Made by a program: the position numbers and the translations under genes | The notes under the pieces: generated by a model | What the model was told of the DNA's origin: nothing | What the model saw: only the letters and a program-made list of their open reading frames with translations | Database searches by the model: none | Shown here: in pieces, positions 18,045 through 26,046 of the stretch | How positions within the stretch are numbered: position 1 is the stretch's first letter | Layout: each line of letters opens with the position of its first letter | Origin: Acidobacteriota bacterium | GTDB taxonomy: Bacteria; Acidobacteriota; Thermoanaerobaculia; Thermoanaerobaculales; Thermoanaerobaculaceae | DNA: 49,958 bases | Assembly: GCA_003158745.1 (NCBI GenBank) | Contig: PMLC01000074.1 | Span: forward strand, 1 to 49,958 | Reading direction: 5' to 3'

Positions 18045-18719
18045 ATGTCCGACATCACAGTCCCGCTGTCGTTGCCGGCGCTGGTGGCTTCGGGGTTCGT
18101 CGTTTCGCTCGCGACGGTCGCGGTGCCCGGCCCGATCACGCTGGTTGCCACCCACCTCGCTCTCTCCCGCCACCTGTCGTCGGCGATCTGGTTCCTGATC
18201 GGTGTCACGACGCTCGACGTGACGCTCTTCACGGCCCTCGCATCGGGTGCCGGCCCCCTCCTCCGCACCTTTGGGGCGCTCCCGATGGTCGAGATCATCG
18301 GAGGGATCGCGCTCCTCTGGGGAGGGATAAGCTCGCTGCGGGCGGTGCCCACGCACCGCAATCCGCGGGTCAGCATCAACAACGTGGAGGAACGGAAGGC
18401 CTTCGGCAGCTTCCTCCTGGGCCTCCTGGTAGCGGCCGGGAACCCACACTACTGGATCTGGTGGGTCACGGCCGGCCTCGCCTTCGTGGAAGCGGCACGC
18501 GCCCACGGCGGCTCGGGCCTCTTGTGGATGCTCGGTGCCCTCGTGGGGGGCGTCGCGGCTTGGTACGCCCCTCTGCTTTGGGCGTTGAGCCACGGATCCT
18601 CGCTGCTCACGCCACGGGTGGAGCATGTGGTCATGAAGGGCATGGGAGCCGTGCTTCTCCTGTTGGGCGCCGGGCTCGCGGGCCTGGGGAGCTGGCGCTT
18701 CTGGATCGCCCACTTCTGA
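18045..18719 (+). CDS. LysE family translocator
   Basis: A 224-residue inner-membrane protein with six hydrophobic segments in the LysE pattern. The first helix ends in the PGP motif (ATVAVPGPITLVATHLAL) and the second half has the conserved AAGNPHYWIWWVT. LysE/RhtB proteins export amino acids or related small metabolites. Start ATG 18045 lies 6 nt after the adenosine-specific kinase stop, which suggests a coupled pair. An export role for a nucleoside-related compound is a guess from this neighbour only. Its stop is followed at once by the heptamer hairpin at 18727. Confidence 0.85.
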   Translation: MSDITVPLSLPALVASGFVVSLATVAVPGPITLVATHLALSRHLSSAIWFLIGVTTLDVTLFTALASGAGPLLRTFGALPMVEIIGGIALLWGGISSLRAVPTHRNPRVSINNVEERKAFGSFLLGLLVAAGNPHYWIWWVTAGLAFVEAARAHGGSGLLWMLGALVGGVAAWYAPLLWALSHGSSLLTPRVEHVVMKGMGAVLLLLGAGLAGLGSWRFWIAHF

Positions 18720-18726
18720 AGCGGCA

Positions 18727-18847
18727 GGTCAAAGGGTAGACGGAAGAAGGCGAAGGTCAAAAGTCAAACGGAAAACGTCAAAGGGACGACACAGACAATC
18801 GCCGCCTTCCCTTTGACCCTTTTACCTCTTCCCTTTTCCTACTTCCC
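18727..18847. repeat. Convergent-junction hairpin built from 7-nt repeats (copy 2)
   Basis: This lies between the ends of convergent lysE-like and HD-GYP genes. The left arm is nine units in unbroken 7-nt register at 18727-18789: GGTCAAA, GGGTAGA, CGGAAGA, AGGCGAA, GGTCAAA, AGTCAAA, CGGAAAA, CGTCAAA, GGGACGA. The right arm (18805-18846) is pyrimidine-rich with the same period and includes TTTGACC at 18812, the exact complement of GGTCAAA, then CTTTTAC, CTCTTCC, CTTTTCC, TACTTCC. The unit GGGTAGA also occurs in copy 1 (7709). Function is unknown; it probably ends transcripts in both directions. Confidence 0.78.
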
Positions 18848-18859
18848 TGAGTTCTCGCC

Positions 18860-20728
18860 CTACGGAACCGCGGCGTGGGGAAGCGCGAACACCCGAGCGT
18901 CGATGAACAGCCGCACCAGGTCCGCATCCAGGAAACCGCCCAGTACCTCATCCTCGAGGATCGCGAGGGCTCGCTCGGGAGCCACCGACCTCTTGTACGG
19001 CCGGTCCCCGACCGTGAGGGCGTCGAAGATGTCCGACACGGTCATCATCCGAACCTCGGTCGGGATCTGTTCCGTCATGAGACGGTTGGGGTACCCCTGC
19101 CCATTGAGCTTCTCGTGATGACCATATGCGATGGCAGGCACCGCCGCGAGCCGCTTGGGCCAGGGGATCGTGAGCAGGAACTGGTAGGAGTGCACCACGT
19201 GCGACTCCATCTCCCGCCGCTCGAGCTCGTCGAGAGAGCCCTTGGACACCGAGAGCGCCCTTGCTTCTTCCGGGCGCAGAAGGGGCAGCTCGCCCATGTC
19301 GGCGGGAAAGGTAGCCCGCTGGAGGTCCGTCACGAGATGGGCCGTCGCGGACTCGAGAACGGCCGGCTCGTTCGCCAACATCACGGCGGCGAGATTCGAC
19401 TCGAGCCCGCGCCTCATTCGGCTCACGGAAACCTCGAGATTGGCGAAGTCGTCGGCGGTGGGTGTCCTCCCCAGGTCTATGAGCCCCGTCAGAAACCGTC
19501 GCAGCAAAGCTACCTCGTGTGCCCGGGCGGCGTGCCGAAAGCGCTCCTCCACCAACGCGAGGTGGTCGGGGTAGAGCTTCTTCGCCTTCGTCAGCACGGC
19601 TTCTCGGACACCGACCTTCCCGAAGTCGTGGAGCAGCGCCGCGTATCGCAGCTGGATCATCTCGTCGCGCGAGAACCGAACCTCGCGATACGCAGCGGGC
19701 GGGTTCGCCTCGAGCGCCTGCGCCAGCGAGACCGTGTAGTTCGCGACACGGTGCGAGTGTCCCGAGGTCGCTGGGTCGCGCTGCTCGATCGTCAGCACCG
19801 CCGCCCGAACGAACCCCTCGAAGAGACTCTCGATTTCGTTCACCAGGCGCGTGTTTTCGATCGCCACGGCGGCCTGCGCGGCGAGAGCTCGGATCAGCCG
19901 CACCTCGCCCTGCCCGAACGGCCTGACCACGGCATCCGCAGCCTCCGACGAAAGGACCCTGGCCGCAGCGTCCGTCTTCCGATTGATGAGCTGGAGCACG
20001 CCGATGACCTGCCCACTCCTCGTGCTGATCGGAGCGGTGAGGGTGGATCGTGTATGGTAGCCGATCGCGAGGTCGAAGCTCTCATTGAAGCTGTAGGACA
20101 CGTCGGGCGGCAGATGGCGGACGTCGTCCACCGTCATCGGCTCGCCGGTCGTCGCAACGTACCCGGCAAGCGATCCTGTCGTAATCGGCATGGTGGTCGT
20201 GACCATGCTGGGCGGCACGGAGTCGTTCTGGGCCAACGCGAATCGCAGCATTCGCTTGCCGTCGCGCTCCTCGATGAGATACAGCGATCCCGCGTCCGCG
20301 CGGACGATCTCCCGCGAGGTGGACAGAATCAGCTGGAGCAGCTTGTCGAGATCACGCTCCGCGGTGAGCGCGATGCCCACGCGGACGAGGTCGAGTTGCT
20401 GGTCGTGCGCGAGCGCGGTCGCGCGTCGTTGCTCCTCGAGGCGTTCTCTCAGCCGTAGCATCTCAAGGGCTGCATCGATCGCGCGGTCGAGCTGCGAAAC
20501 CGAGCACCCCTCGGGCAGCGACAGGAATGGGGCCGGCGACCCCTCAGGCATCCGATCGCCCACGACGATCCAGAGGCTGTTCCCCGTTTCCGCGCCGTTC
20601 CAGGCGCCGAGCAGACCTGCGCTCGTGACCACGACGGCGTCCGAAACGGCCTCACCGGGACGGACGGCCCTCGCACTTCGCGCCGTGCGCTCCGCCATTT
20701 CGGGCGTGACAAGGACCTCGTGGGACAC
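18860..20728 (-). CDS. GAF and HD-GYP domain protein, putative c-di-GMP phosphodiesterase
   Basis: The protein is 622 residues long, with a response-regulator-like or unknown N-terminus (1-100), a short coil (LRERLEEQRRATALA), a GAF sensor domain (about 115-305) and a C-terminal HD-GYP domain. Catalytic features are HSHRVANYT, LLHDFGKVG (about 364), GHHEKLNGQGYP (about 534) and VSDIFDALTVGDRPYK. The HD and HHE motifs are about 170 residues apart, far more than in standard HD-GYP domains. The insert, containing MLANEP and LLRPEEARALSVSKGSL, defines a recurring subfamily known from other bacteria. The GTG start at 20728 lacks a clear ribosome site. Expected reaction: hydrolysis of c-di-GMP to pGpG/GMP, controlled by the GAF ligand. 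Confidence 0.88.
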   Translation of the reverse strand: MSHEVLVTPEMAERTARSARAVRPGEAVSDAVVVTSAGLLGAWNGAETGNSLWIVVGDRMPEGSPAPFLSLPEGCSVSQLDRAIDAALEMLRLRERLEEQRRATALAHDQQLDLVRVGIALTAERDLDKLLQLILSTSREIVRADAGSLYLIEERDGKRMLRFALAQNDSVPPSMVTTTMPITTGSLAGYVATTGEPMTVDDVRHLPPDVSYSFNESFDLAIGYHTRSTLTAPISTRSGQVIGVLQLINRKTDAAARVLSSEAADAVVRPFGQGEVRLIRALAAQAAVAIENTRLVNEIESLFEGFVRAAVLTIEQRDPATSGHSHRVANYTVSLAQALEANPPAAYREVRFSRDEMIQLRYAALLHDFGKVGVREAVLTKAKKLYPDHLALVEERFRHAARAHEVALLRRFLTGLIDLGRTPTADDFANLEVSVSRMRRGLESNLAAVMLANEPAVLESATAHLVTDLQRATFPADMGELPLLRPEEARALSVSKGSLDELERREMESHVVHSYQFLLTIPWPKRLAAVPAIAYGHHEKLNGQGYPNRLMTEQIPTEVRMMTVSDIFDALTVGDRPYKRSVAPERALAILEDEVLGGFLDADLVRLFIDARVFALPHAAVP

Positions 20729-20789
20729 CAGTTGAAGTATACCGCCGACAAAATGAGGTCAGCCGGCAGGCCCCCGCGAACGGCACCCT

Positions 20790-21083
20790 TCAGCGCCACA
20801 CACCCGGCACCCATCGCCAGCCGCCGGAGTGCCGGTACCACCGTCCCGGGATCCAAACCGCGCGAGCGCGCGGCGGTACAACCCACGAGCCTGGCATCCA
20901 GACCCAGCGTGAGCGCCACGCCCAGGAGCCGTCGATCCAGAGGAACGCGGGGCCGGGCGCAACGCCGCGAAGCTCCACGTTCGCACCCGGCGGCGGCCCG
21001 GGCACCGCGAGCCGCAAAGCGCAACCCCCGAACGCCGCCGCGCCTAACGTCACCGCCGCCACCAGCACCGCCAACCGTCTCAT
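20790..21083 (-). CDS. WXXGXW-repeat lipoprotein
   Basis: A 97-residue predicted lipoprotein. The signal MRRLAVLVAAVTLGAAAFGGC ends in an FGGC lipobox. The mature part is Trp-rich with repeats of the W(x)xGxW class: FLWIDGSWAW, WVWMPGSWV, VWIPGRWY, WRWVPGVW (PF12779-like). Such proteins occur in the envelope of Gram-negative bacteria and have no known activity; the repeats may bind surfaces or glycans. ATG 21083 has GGGAGGGAG upstream. Located between the VWFA gene (70 nt) and the HD-GYP gene (61 nt) on the same strand. Confidence 0.8.
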   Translation of the reverse strand: MRRLAVLVAAVTLGAAAFGGCALRLAVPGPPPGANVELRGVAPGPAFLWIDGSWAWRSRWVWMPGSWVVPPRARAVWIPGRWYRHSGGWRWVPGVWR

Positions 21084-21153
21084 GCCGACTCCCTCCCTGC
21101 CGAGAAAGACGGATGGCGGCGCCCCGCCGATGACACGACCGGGGTGAGCCCGG

Positions 21154-22908
21154 TCACTGGGAGGGGTAGTAGCCTGCGATGGTTCTGGTCGCCAGCCCCT
21201 GGCCTTTAACCTCGACGCGGATCGTCCTGAAGGTCTCGGGGCCCTTCGTGGACGTGGAGCGGAACGTGAGCTGGTACTGGGCCCGAAGCTCCTTGTCGAT
21301 GCGCTGGTACACGTCGTCGAGGGTTCCCTTCTTCTTGGGCGCGGAAAACACCTCGGCGCCGGTTGCGACCGCGAGGTTCTTCAGGTGCGCCTTGATCGAA
21401 AAGTCGAGAGCACCGATGCCGTAGCCGATGGTGAAGACGGGAACGCGCGCCGTGCGGACGTAGCGGAGCGCCGTGTCCCACGGCGTCCGGGAGGTGTTGT
21501 CGTCGCCGTCCGAGAGGAGGACCAGCGCGGAGCGCCCCCGCTTGCCTCGGAACATCTCGAGGGAGCGCACGAGCGCGTCGTAGAGGGACGTGCCCCCCTC
21601 CGGCATCGTCCGCTCGAGCGCACCGACCAGGCCCTCGGGGTCGCCGTTCCACTCGAGCCTCATTTTCGGCTCGAATGAAAAGGTCATGAGGAAGTAGTGG
21701 TCGCCCTCCCGCAGCAGTCGGCCGGCGAACCCGGCCACTGCCTTTCGGACCTCCGGAAATACCTCCAACATCGAACCCGAGGTGTCAACCAGAATGCCGA
21801 GCGACAGCGGGAGTTCCTCCGTCGTGGTAAACGCTTCCAGGGGCACCTCTGTGCCGTCCTCCAAAACCCGGAACGCATCGCGCGGCAGCCCCGTGACGAG
21901 CTTGCCGTCGTGGTCGACGACCGTCACCGAGAGCTCCACGATCTCGACCTTTACAACCTCCTGATAGCCGGTCGTCCCGAGGACCTTCACGGCCTCCCCG
22001 CGCAGCCCATCTGCGTTCGTGGCGTCGGCCGAGAGCACCTTGGTGTTGGCCAGGGTTTTGGCCGACAGCGTGGTCGCGCACGGACAGGCGGTCCAGCGAA
22101 CGAGCGGCTTGTCGTCCCCTCGCAGCACGATTGCCGTGAGCGGCGCACTCCCGGCGACCGACACCGTCACGAGTCGGCCCTCGCCGGCCGCTGGCTCCGG
22201 TCCGAGCAGGATCTCGACCGGCAGCTGATTGGATGCGCCGTTAAGGACCAGCGCGTCCTCGCCCAGGAACCTGCCGTCCTTGGCATAGGCGACAGCCCGC
22301 ACCGTCGTTCGCTTGGCCACCTGCCCGAGCGGGATCGCAGCCGTCCACGGCGGGCGCTGGCGCTGAAAGAGGAGCTGCCCGTCCTGGGAGAACTCCACCC
22401 TCGCGGTGCCCTCCGGCACCTCCACCTCGAGCTCGAGCGCTTCGATGCCGCCCGACCGAGCGGGCGCCTTGAAGTGGACGACCCCCTTCGCCGGCGCCGA
22501 GGGCGCGAGAGCGAGCGCGTCCGGCGCCGAGCCCGGTGCCGGCTCGAACGGCTTCTCCGCCACCGGGACCACAACTTTCCCCGACCACCCCCCGCGCGCC
22601 GTCCCGTCCAGGCTCTCGACGAAGAGCCGAACATCGCCCTCACCGGCAGGCCACTCCCGGTACAGAAGGGCGCTCCCGTCCAGCTGAAGGTTCACCACCG
22701 CTTGCCCGGAATCCACGGTCGCACCGCCCTGGACGAACGAGACCGAGACCCTCAGACGCTCGCCGGCACGCTTCAGGTCTTCGGGCGCAATCTGGATCGC
22801 CACGCCGACGACCGTGCCCTGCGGGCCTTTTCCGAGCGGCTGGACTTCGACGCGGAGGGCCAACGGGGTGCCGGCGGTGGCTGCAAGGGCCAGCAACGTT
22901 ACGAGCAT
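21154..22908 (-). CDS. Secreted VWFA-related protein (acidobacterial type, TIGR03436-like)
   Basis: A 584-residue exported protein with a short signal-like N-terminus (MLVTLLALAATAGTPLA). The first 300 residues are beta-rich, Ala/Val-rich and of no recognised family. Then VVDHDGKLVTGLPRDAFRVLEDG leads into a von Willebrand factor A domain (about residues 375-560). Its metal site MIDAS is complete: DTSGSM, then GGTSLYDAL and LLSDGDDNTSR. The pre-domain DFxVxEDG-type segment followed by DTSGSM is the hallmark of the VWFA family expanded in Acidobacteria. It probably acts in extracellular adhesion or protein binding. ATG 22908 has GGAGG 7 nt upstream. Confidence 0.88.
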   Translation of the reverse strand: MLVTLLALAATAGTPLALRVEVQPLGKGPQGTVVGVAIQIAPEDLKRAGERLRVSVSFVQGGATVDSGQAVVNLQLDGSALLYREWPAGEGDVRLFVESLDGTARGGWSGKVVVPVAEKPFEPAPGSAPDALALAPSAPAKGVVHFKAPARSGGIEALELEVEVPEGTARVEFSQDGQLLFQRQRPPWTAAIPLGQVAKRTTVRAVAYAKDGRFLGEDALVLNGASNQLPVEILLGPEPAAGEGRLVTVSVAGSAPLTAIVLRGDDKPLVRWTACPCATTLSAKTLANTKVLSADATNADGLRGEAVKVLGTTGYQEVVKVEIVELSVTVVDHDGKLVTGLPRDAFRVLEDGTEVPLEAFTTTEELPLSLGILVDTSGSMLEVFPEVRKAVAGFAGRLLREGDHYFLMTFSFEPKMRLEWNGDPEGLVGALERTMPEGGTSLYDALVRSLEMFRGKRGRSALVLLSDGDDNTSRTPWDTALRYVRTARVPVFTIGYGIGALDFSIKAHLKNLAVATGAEVFSAPKKKGTLDDVYQRIDKELRAQYQLTFRSTSTKGPETFRTIRVEVKGQGLATRTIAGYYPSQ

Positions 22909-23037
22909 GTTAGGGCCTCCGAACAGACAGCCTTCTTACGACATTGTGACATGCTCGCGAGTGACGCGCGGGGCGCGCACAGCACGACCGCTCCATGCTC
23001 CTCTTCCTGACTGACACCGCTCGACGGCGCAGACAAG

Positions 23038-23061
23038 GACGCGCCGGCTCCCCGGCGCGTC
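23038..23061 (-). terminator. GC hairpin after the acyl-CoA dehydrogenase gene
   Basis: A perfect 10-bp stem (GACGCGCCGG at 23038-23047, CCGGCGCGTC at 23052-23061) with a 4-nt loop lies 21 nt beyond the acd stop on the minus strand. Only a weak T stretch (CTTGTCTG) follows in the direction of transcription, so it may pause or protect the transcript rather than end it alone. Confidence 0.6.
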
Positions 23062-23082
23062 ATGCTCTCCGACCGGCGGCCC

Positions 23083-24243
23083 TCACATCGGCGCGGTCGT
23101 CTCCAGGTCGCGAAGTGCTCGGGCTATCACCATGCGCTGCACCTCGCTGGTGCCCTCGTAGATGGTGGTGACCCTGGCGTCGCGGTAGAGCCGCTCGACG
23201 GCGAACTCCCGCGAGAACCCGTACCCGCCGTGAACCTGGACCGCGTGGGCGACCACACGATTCGCCATCTCGCTGGCGACCAGCTTAGCCTGGGCGCTGG
23301 TCCGGCTCAATTTCCCCGCCCTCTCGGACAGCCATGCCGCCCTGTACGTCAGCCAACGCGCGGCCTCCAGCTCGGCGTCCATGTCCGCGAGCCGGAACCC
23401 CACCGCCTGGTGCTCGATGATCGCCTTGCCGAACTGTTGGCGCTGCTTGGCGTACGTCATCGCCTCGTCGAGGGCCGCCTGGGCGATCCCGAGCGCCTGC
23501 GCCGCGATCCCGAGCCGCGAATGGTCGAGCGTCGCGAGGGCGATCTTCATCCCCTCCCCCTCGCTCCCGAGCAGGTTGGCGGCAGGCACCTCCGCGTCCT
23601 CGAGGGTCACCGCGGCGGTCACCGAGGACCGCAGGCCCATCTTCTTCTCGGGAGGGTGCACGACGACCCCCGGCTGTCGAGCGTCGAGCACGAACGCCGA
23701 GATGCCGCGTGCCCGCAACGAGGGATCCTTCGTCGCCAGCACGACGAAGATCGCTCCAACGCTGGCACCGGTGATCCACGCCTTCGACCCGGACAGCAGG
23801 AACCGGTCGCGGTCGCGCCGGTACGTCGTGCGGAGCGCAGCGAGGTCGGAGCCCGCCGCCGGTTCCGTGAGCATGATGCCGCCGAGTACCTCTCCCCGTG
23901 CCAGCGGCGGGAGCACCCGCGCCTTGAGCTCGTCGCTCCCGAAGCGCGCGATCGGCCACTGGCAGACGGAGTTGGTCACGGACACGCCGACAGCGACGCT
24001 CGCATCCGCCCGCGCGATCTCCTCCACGGCGAGCAGGTACGAGAGTGCGTCCATGCCGGCGCCGCCGTAGGCCTCGGGCGTCATCATGCCGAGGAGTCCC
24101 AGCTCGCCGAGCTCCCTGAAGATGTCGGCCGGGAACTCCCCTCTCTCGTCCCTTGCGGCCGCCCCGGGCCTCAACCGATCGGCGGCGAACGCCCGCACCA
24201 TATCGCGCACCATCCGCTGTTGCTCCGAGAACTCGAAGTCCAC
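23083..24243 (-). CDS. Acyl-CoA dehydrogenase
   Basis: A 386-residue FAD enzyme forming the trans-2,3 double bond in an acyl-CoA, with electrons passed to ETF. All three ACAD domains are visible: the N-terminal helical domain (SEQQRMVRDMVRAFA), the middle beta domain (MLTEPAAGSDLAALRT, SKAWITGA) and the C-terminal helical domain (RQQFGKAIIEHQAV, VQVHGGYGFSREFAVERLYRDARV). The catalytic base is the Glu of TTIYEGTSEVQR near 375, the position used by short/medium-chain and butyryl-CoA type enzymes. GTG start at 24243. It stands alone, divergent from mutL, and no beta-oxidation partners are nearby. Confidence 0.94.
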   Translation of the reverse strand: MDFEFSEQQRMVRDMVRAFAADRLRPGAAARDERGEFPADIFRELGELGLLGMMTPEAYGGAGMDALSYLLAVEEIARADASVAVGVSVTNSVCQWPIARFGSDELKARVLPPLARGEVLGGIMLTEPAAGSDLAALRTTYRRDRDRFLLSGSKAWITGASVGAIFVVLATKDPSLRARGISAFVLDARQPGVVVHPPEKKMGLRSSVTAAVTLEDAEVPAANLLGSEGEGMKIALATLDHSRLGIAAQALGIAQAALDEAMTYAKQRQQFGKAIIEHQAVGFRLADMDAELEAARWLTYRAAWLSERAGKLSRTSAQAKLVASEMANRVVAHAVQVHGGYGFSREFAVERLYRDARVTTIYEGTSEVQRMVIARALRDLETTAPM

Positions 24244-24278
24244 GCTGACCCCCTGCGGCCATTCTACGCATCACCGGC

Positions 24279-24301
24279 GCCGGCCTTCCAACAAGGCCGG
24301 C
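24279..24301. promoter_or_regulatory. Perfect 9-bp hairpin at the mutL translation start
   Basis: GCCGGCCTT (24279-24287), loop CCAAC, AAGGCCGGC (24293-24301) form a perfect stem-loop in the 62-nt divergent gap between acd and mutL. Its 3' arm holds AAGG, the only ribosome-site-like sequence before the GTG at 24306. Folding of the mRNA would therefore hide the site and could limit MutL synthesis. Confidence 0.5.
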
Positions 24302-24305
24302 TCTC

Positions 24306-26027
24306 GTGTACCTTCGGGCCGTGGCTCGAATCCATCTTCTTCCGGACACCCTCATCAACCAGATCGCCGCGGGCGAGGTCGTCGAGCGGCCGGCCTCGGT
24401 CGTGAAGGAGCTGGTCGAGAACGCCCTCGATGCCGGCGCACGGAGCGTGAAGATCCGCCTGGTTGCGGGTGGCCGCGAACTCATCGAGGTTGAGGACGAC
24501 GGCAGTGGGATGGACTCCGACGACGCGCTTCTCGCGCTCGAGCGCCACGCCACCTCCAAGATCACAGACGCCGCAGATCTCGACCGGATCGCCACCCTCG
24601 GCTTCCGCGGCGAGGCTCTCCCCTCGATCGCGGCTGCCTCCCGCCTCACGCTCGAGACCGCGTCCGGCGACGGCGAGGGCACCCGCGTAGAGGTGGAGTT
24701 TGGCCGGGTCGTCCGCGTCGCGCCCTGCGCCCGCCCGCGCGGAACCAAGGTGACGGTCTGCGACCTCTTCCTCCGGCTGCCGGCACGCCTGAAGTTCATG
24801 CGCTCCGAGGCGACCGAGCTCCGCCACGCCGTGGGCGCCCTGACCGCGCTGGCATTCGTCAGGCCCGAGGTCGGCTTCGCCGTCGAGCACGGGCGCCGCA
24901 CGATCCTCCAGTTGCCGCCGGCGCGGGACCTCGGCCAGAGGCTGCCGGACCTCGTCGGCGCCGCCCGCGCCCGCCAGGCACGACCGGTCCGCCACGCCGC
25001 CGGCTCGGTCACGGTCACCGGCTTCCTCCTTCCGGCCAGCGGGTCGCGGGACCTGGTCCTGGCGGTCAACGGCCGGGCCGTGCGCGACCGCCTCCTCTCG
25101 GGCGCAGTCAACCGCGCGCTCAGGGGCCCGTCCGGGACCCTCGAAGCGGATGCCTACCTGCAGGTCCAGCTCCCGATGGGCGAGGTGGACGTCAACGTCC
25201 ACCCCGCGAAGGCCGAGGTGCGATTCGCGGACCCGGGGCGCGTTCTGAGCGCGCTCACCCAGGCGCTCGCGGCCGCCCGGCTCTCTCTTCACGGCCCGGT
25301 AGAGGTTCGGAGGGTCGTCTCGGTGTCCGGCCCCGCATCCCAGCCGACGCCGCTGCCGTTCGACCGGCCCGCGCCACTCCCCGAAGGGAGGTTCGAGCCG
25401 CCACGCGTGTACGAGGCGCCGCCGTCGGCACCCGTCGGCCCTCTGTCCCCCGCCGCGTCGACACGCTGGGGCCGCTACATCGGGCAGTACCGCGGCACCT
25501 ACCTTCTTCTGGAGGATGAAAACGGCCTGGTGCTCATCGACCAGCACGTGGCGCACGAGCGTGTGCTCTTCGAAGGCCTGCTCGACGAACAAACCGGGCC
25601 GATGGTCCAGCGCCTGTTGCTGCCAGAGATCGTGGATCTCCCGCCGGTTATGGCGGCCCTGGCGGCCGAGGCGGCGCCGGAGCTCGAGGCCCTTGGGTTC
25701 GAGCTCGAAGCGGCCTCGGGCGCGACCGTCCGCGTGATGGCCGTCCCCGCCCCGCTGCCGGCGGCGCGCGCGGCCGCCATGCTCCGCCAGCTCCTCACCG
25801 ACCTGGGCGAAGCCGCGGTTCCGGGCGGCAGCCTGCGAGAGCGCGCGGCCGCTTCGCTCGCGTGCCAGGCCGCGATCAAGAAGAACTGGTCCCTCTCGCC
25901 GGCCGAGGCCCAGGCACTGCTTGCCGACCTCGCCCGGGTCCGCGACCCACACCGCTGCCCCCATGGGAGGCCGATCGTCCTCCGCTTGCCGCACGACGAG
26001 ATCGAGCGTCGCATCGGCCGGCGTTGA
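24306..26027 (+). CDS. mutL: DNA mismatch repair protein MutL
   Basis: MutL couples MutS mismatch recognition to strand incision. The 573 residues start with a GHKL ATPase domain: NQIAAGEVVERPASVVKEL, ENALDAGA, DDGSGM, TSKI, TLGFRGEAL. A transducer domain with NVHPAKAEVRF, a Pro-rich linker (about 335-380) and a C-terminal endonuclease domain follow. The metal motif reads DQHVAHERVLFE (consensus DQHAxxExxxxE, with Val for Ala), and SLACQAAIKK and CPHGRP are also present, so it should be a nicking MutL, as expected for a bacterium without MutH. Start uncertain: GTG 24306 has AAGG upstream, while GTG 24321 matches the usual MARIHLLP beginning. It converges on the queC-nagZ-mutS operon. Confidence 0.95.
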   Translation: MYLRAVARIHLLPDTLINQIAAGEVVERPASVVKELVENALDAGARSVKIRLVAGGRELIEVEDDGSGMDSDDALLALERHATSKITDAADLDRIATLGFRGEALPSIAAASRLTLETASGDGEGTRVEVEFGRVVRVAPCARPRGTKVTVCDLFLRLPARLKFMRSEATELRHAVGALTALAFVRPEVGFAVEHGRRTILQLPPARDLGQRLPDLVGAARARQARPVRHAAGSVTVTGFLLPASGSRDLVLAVNGRAVRDRLLSGAVNRALRGPSGTLEADAYLQVQLPMGEVDVNVHPAKAEVRFADPGRVLSALTQALAAARLSLHGPVEVRRVVSVSGPASQPTPLPFDRPAPLPEGRFEPPRVYEAPPSAPVGPLSPAASTRWGRYIGQYRGTYLLLEDENGLVLIDQHVAHERVLFEGLLDEQTGPMVQRLLLPEIVDLPPVMAALAAEAAPELEALGFELEAASGATVRVMAVPAPLPAARAAAMLRQLLTDLGEAAVPGGSLRERAAASLACQAAIKKNWSLSPAEAQALLADLARVRDPHRCPHGRPIVLRLPHDEIERRIGRR

Positions 26028-26046
26028 CGAGAGCGGGCGACCGTAG

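Noticed and set aside
18875-20458. A 527-residue plus-strand open frame opposite the HD-GYP gene
   Set aside because: Its composition is Arg/His/Pro-rich with no recognisable domain, and the opposite strand encodes clear GAF and HD-GYP motifs.
18860-20728. The long insert between the HD and HHE motifs as a novelty
   Set aside because: I recall a recurring HD-GYP subfamily in other bacteria with the same insert and similar flanking sequence, so it is not new here.
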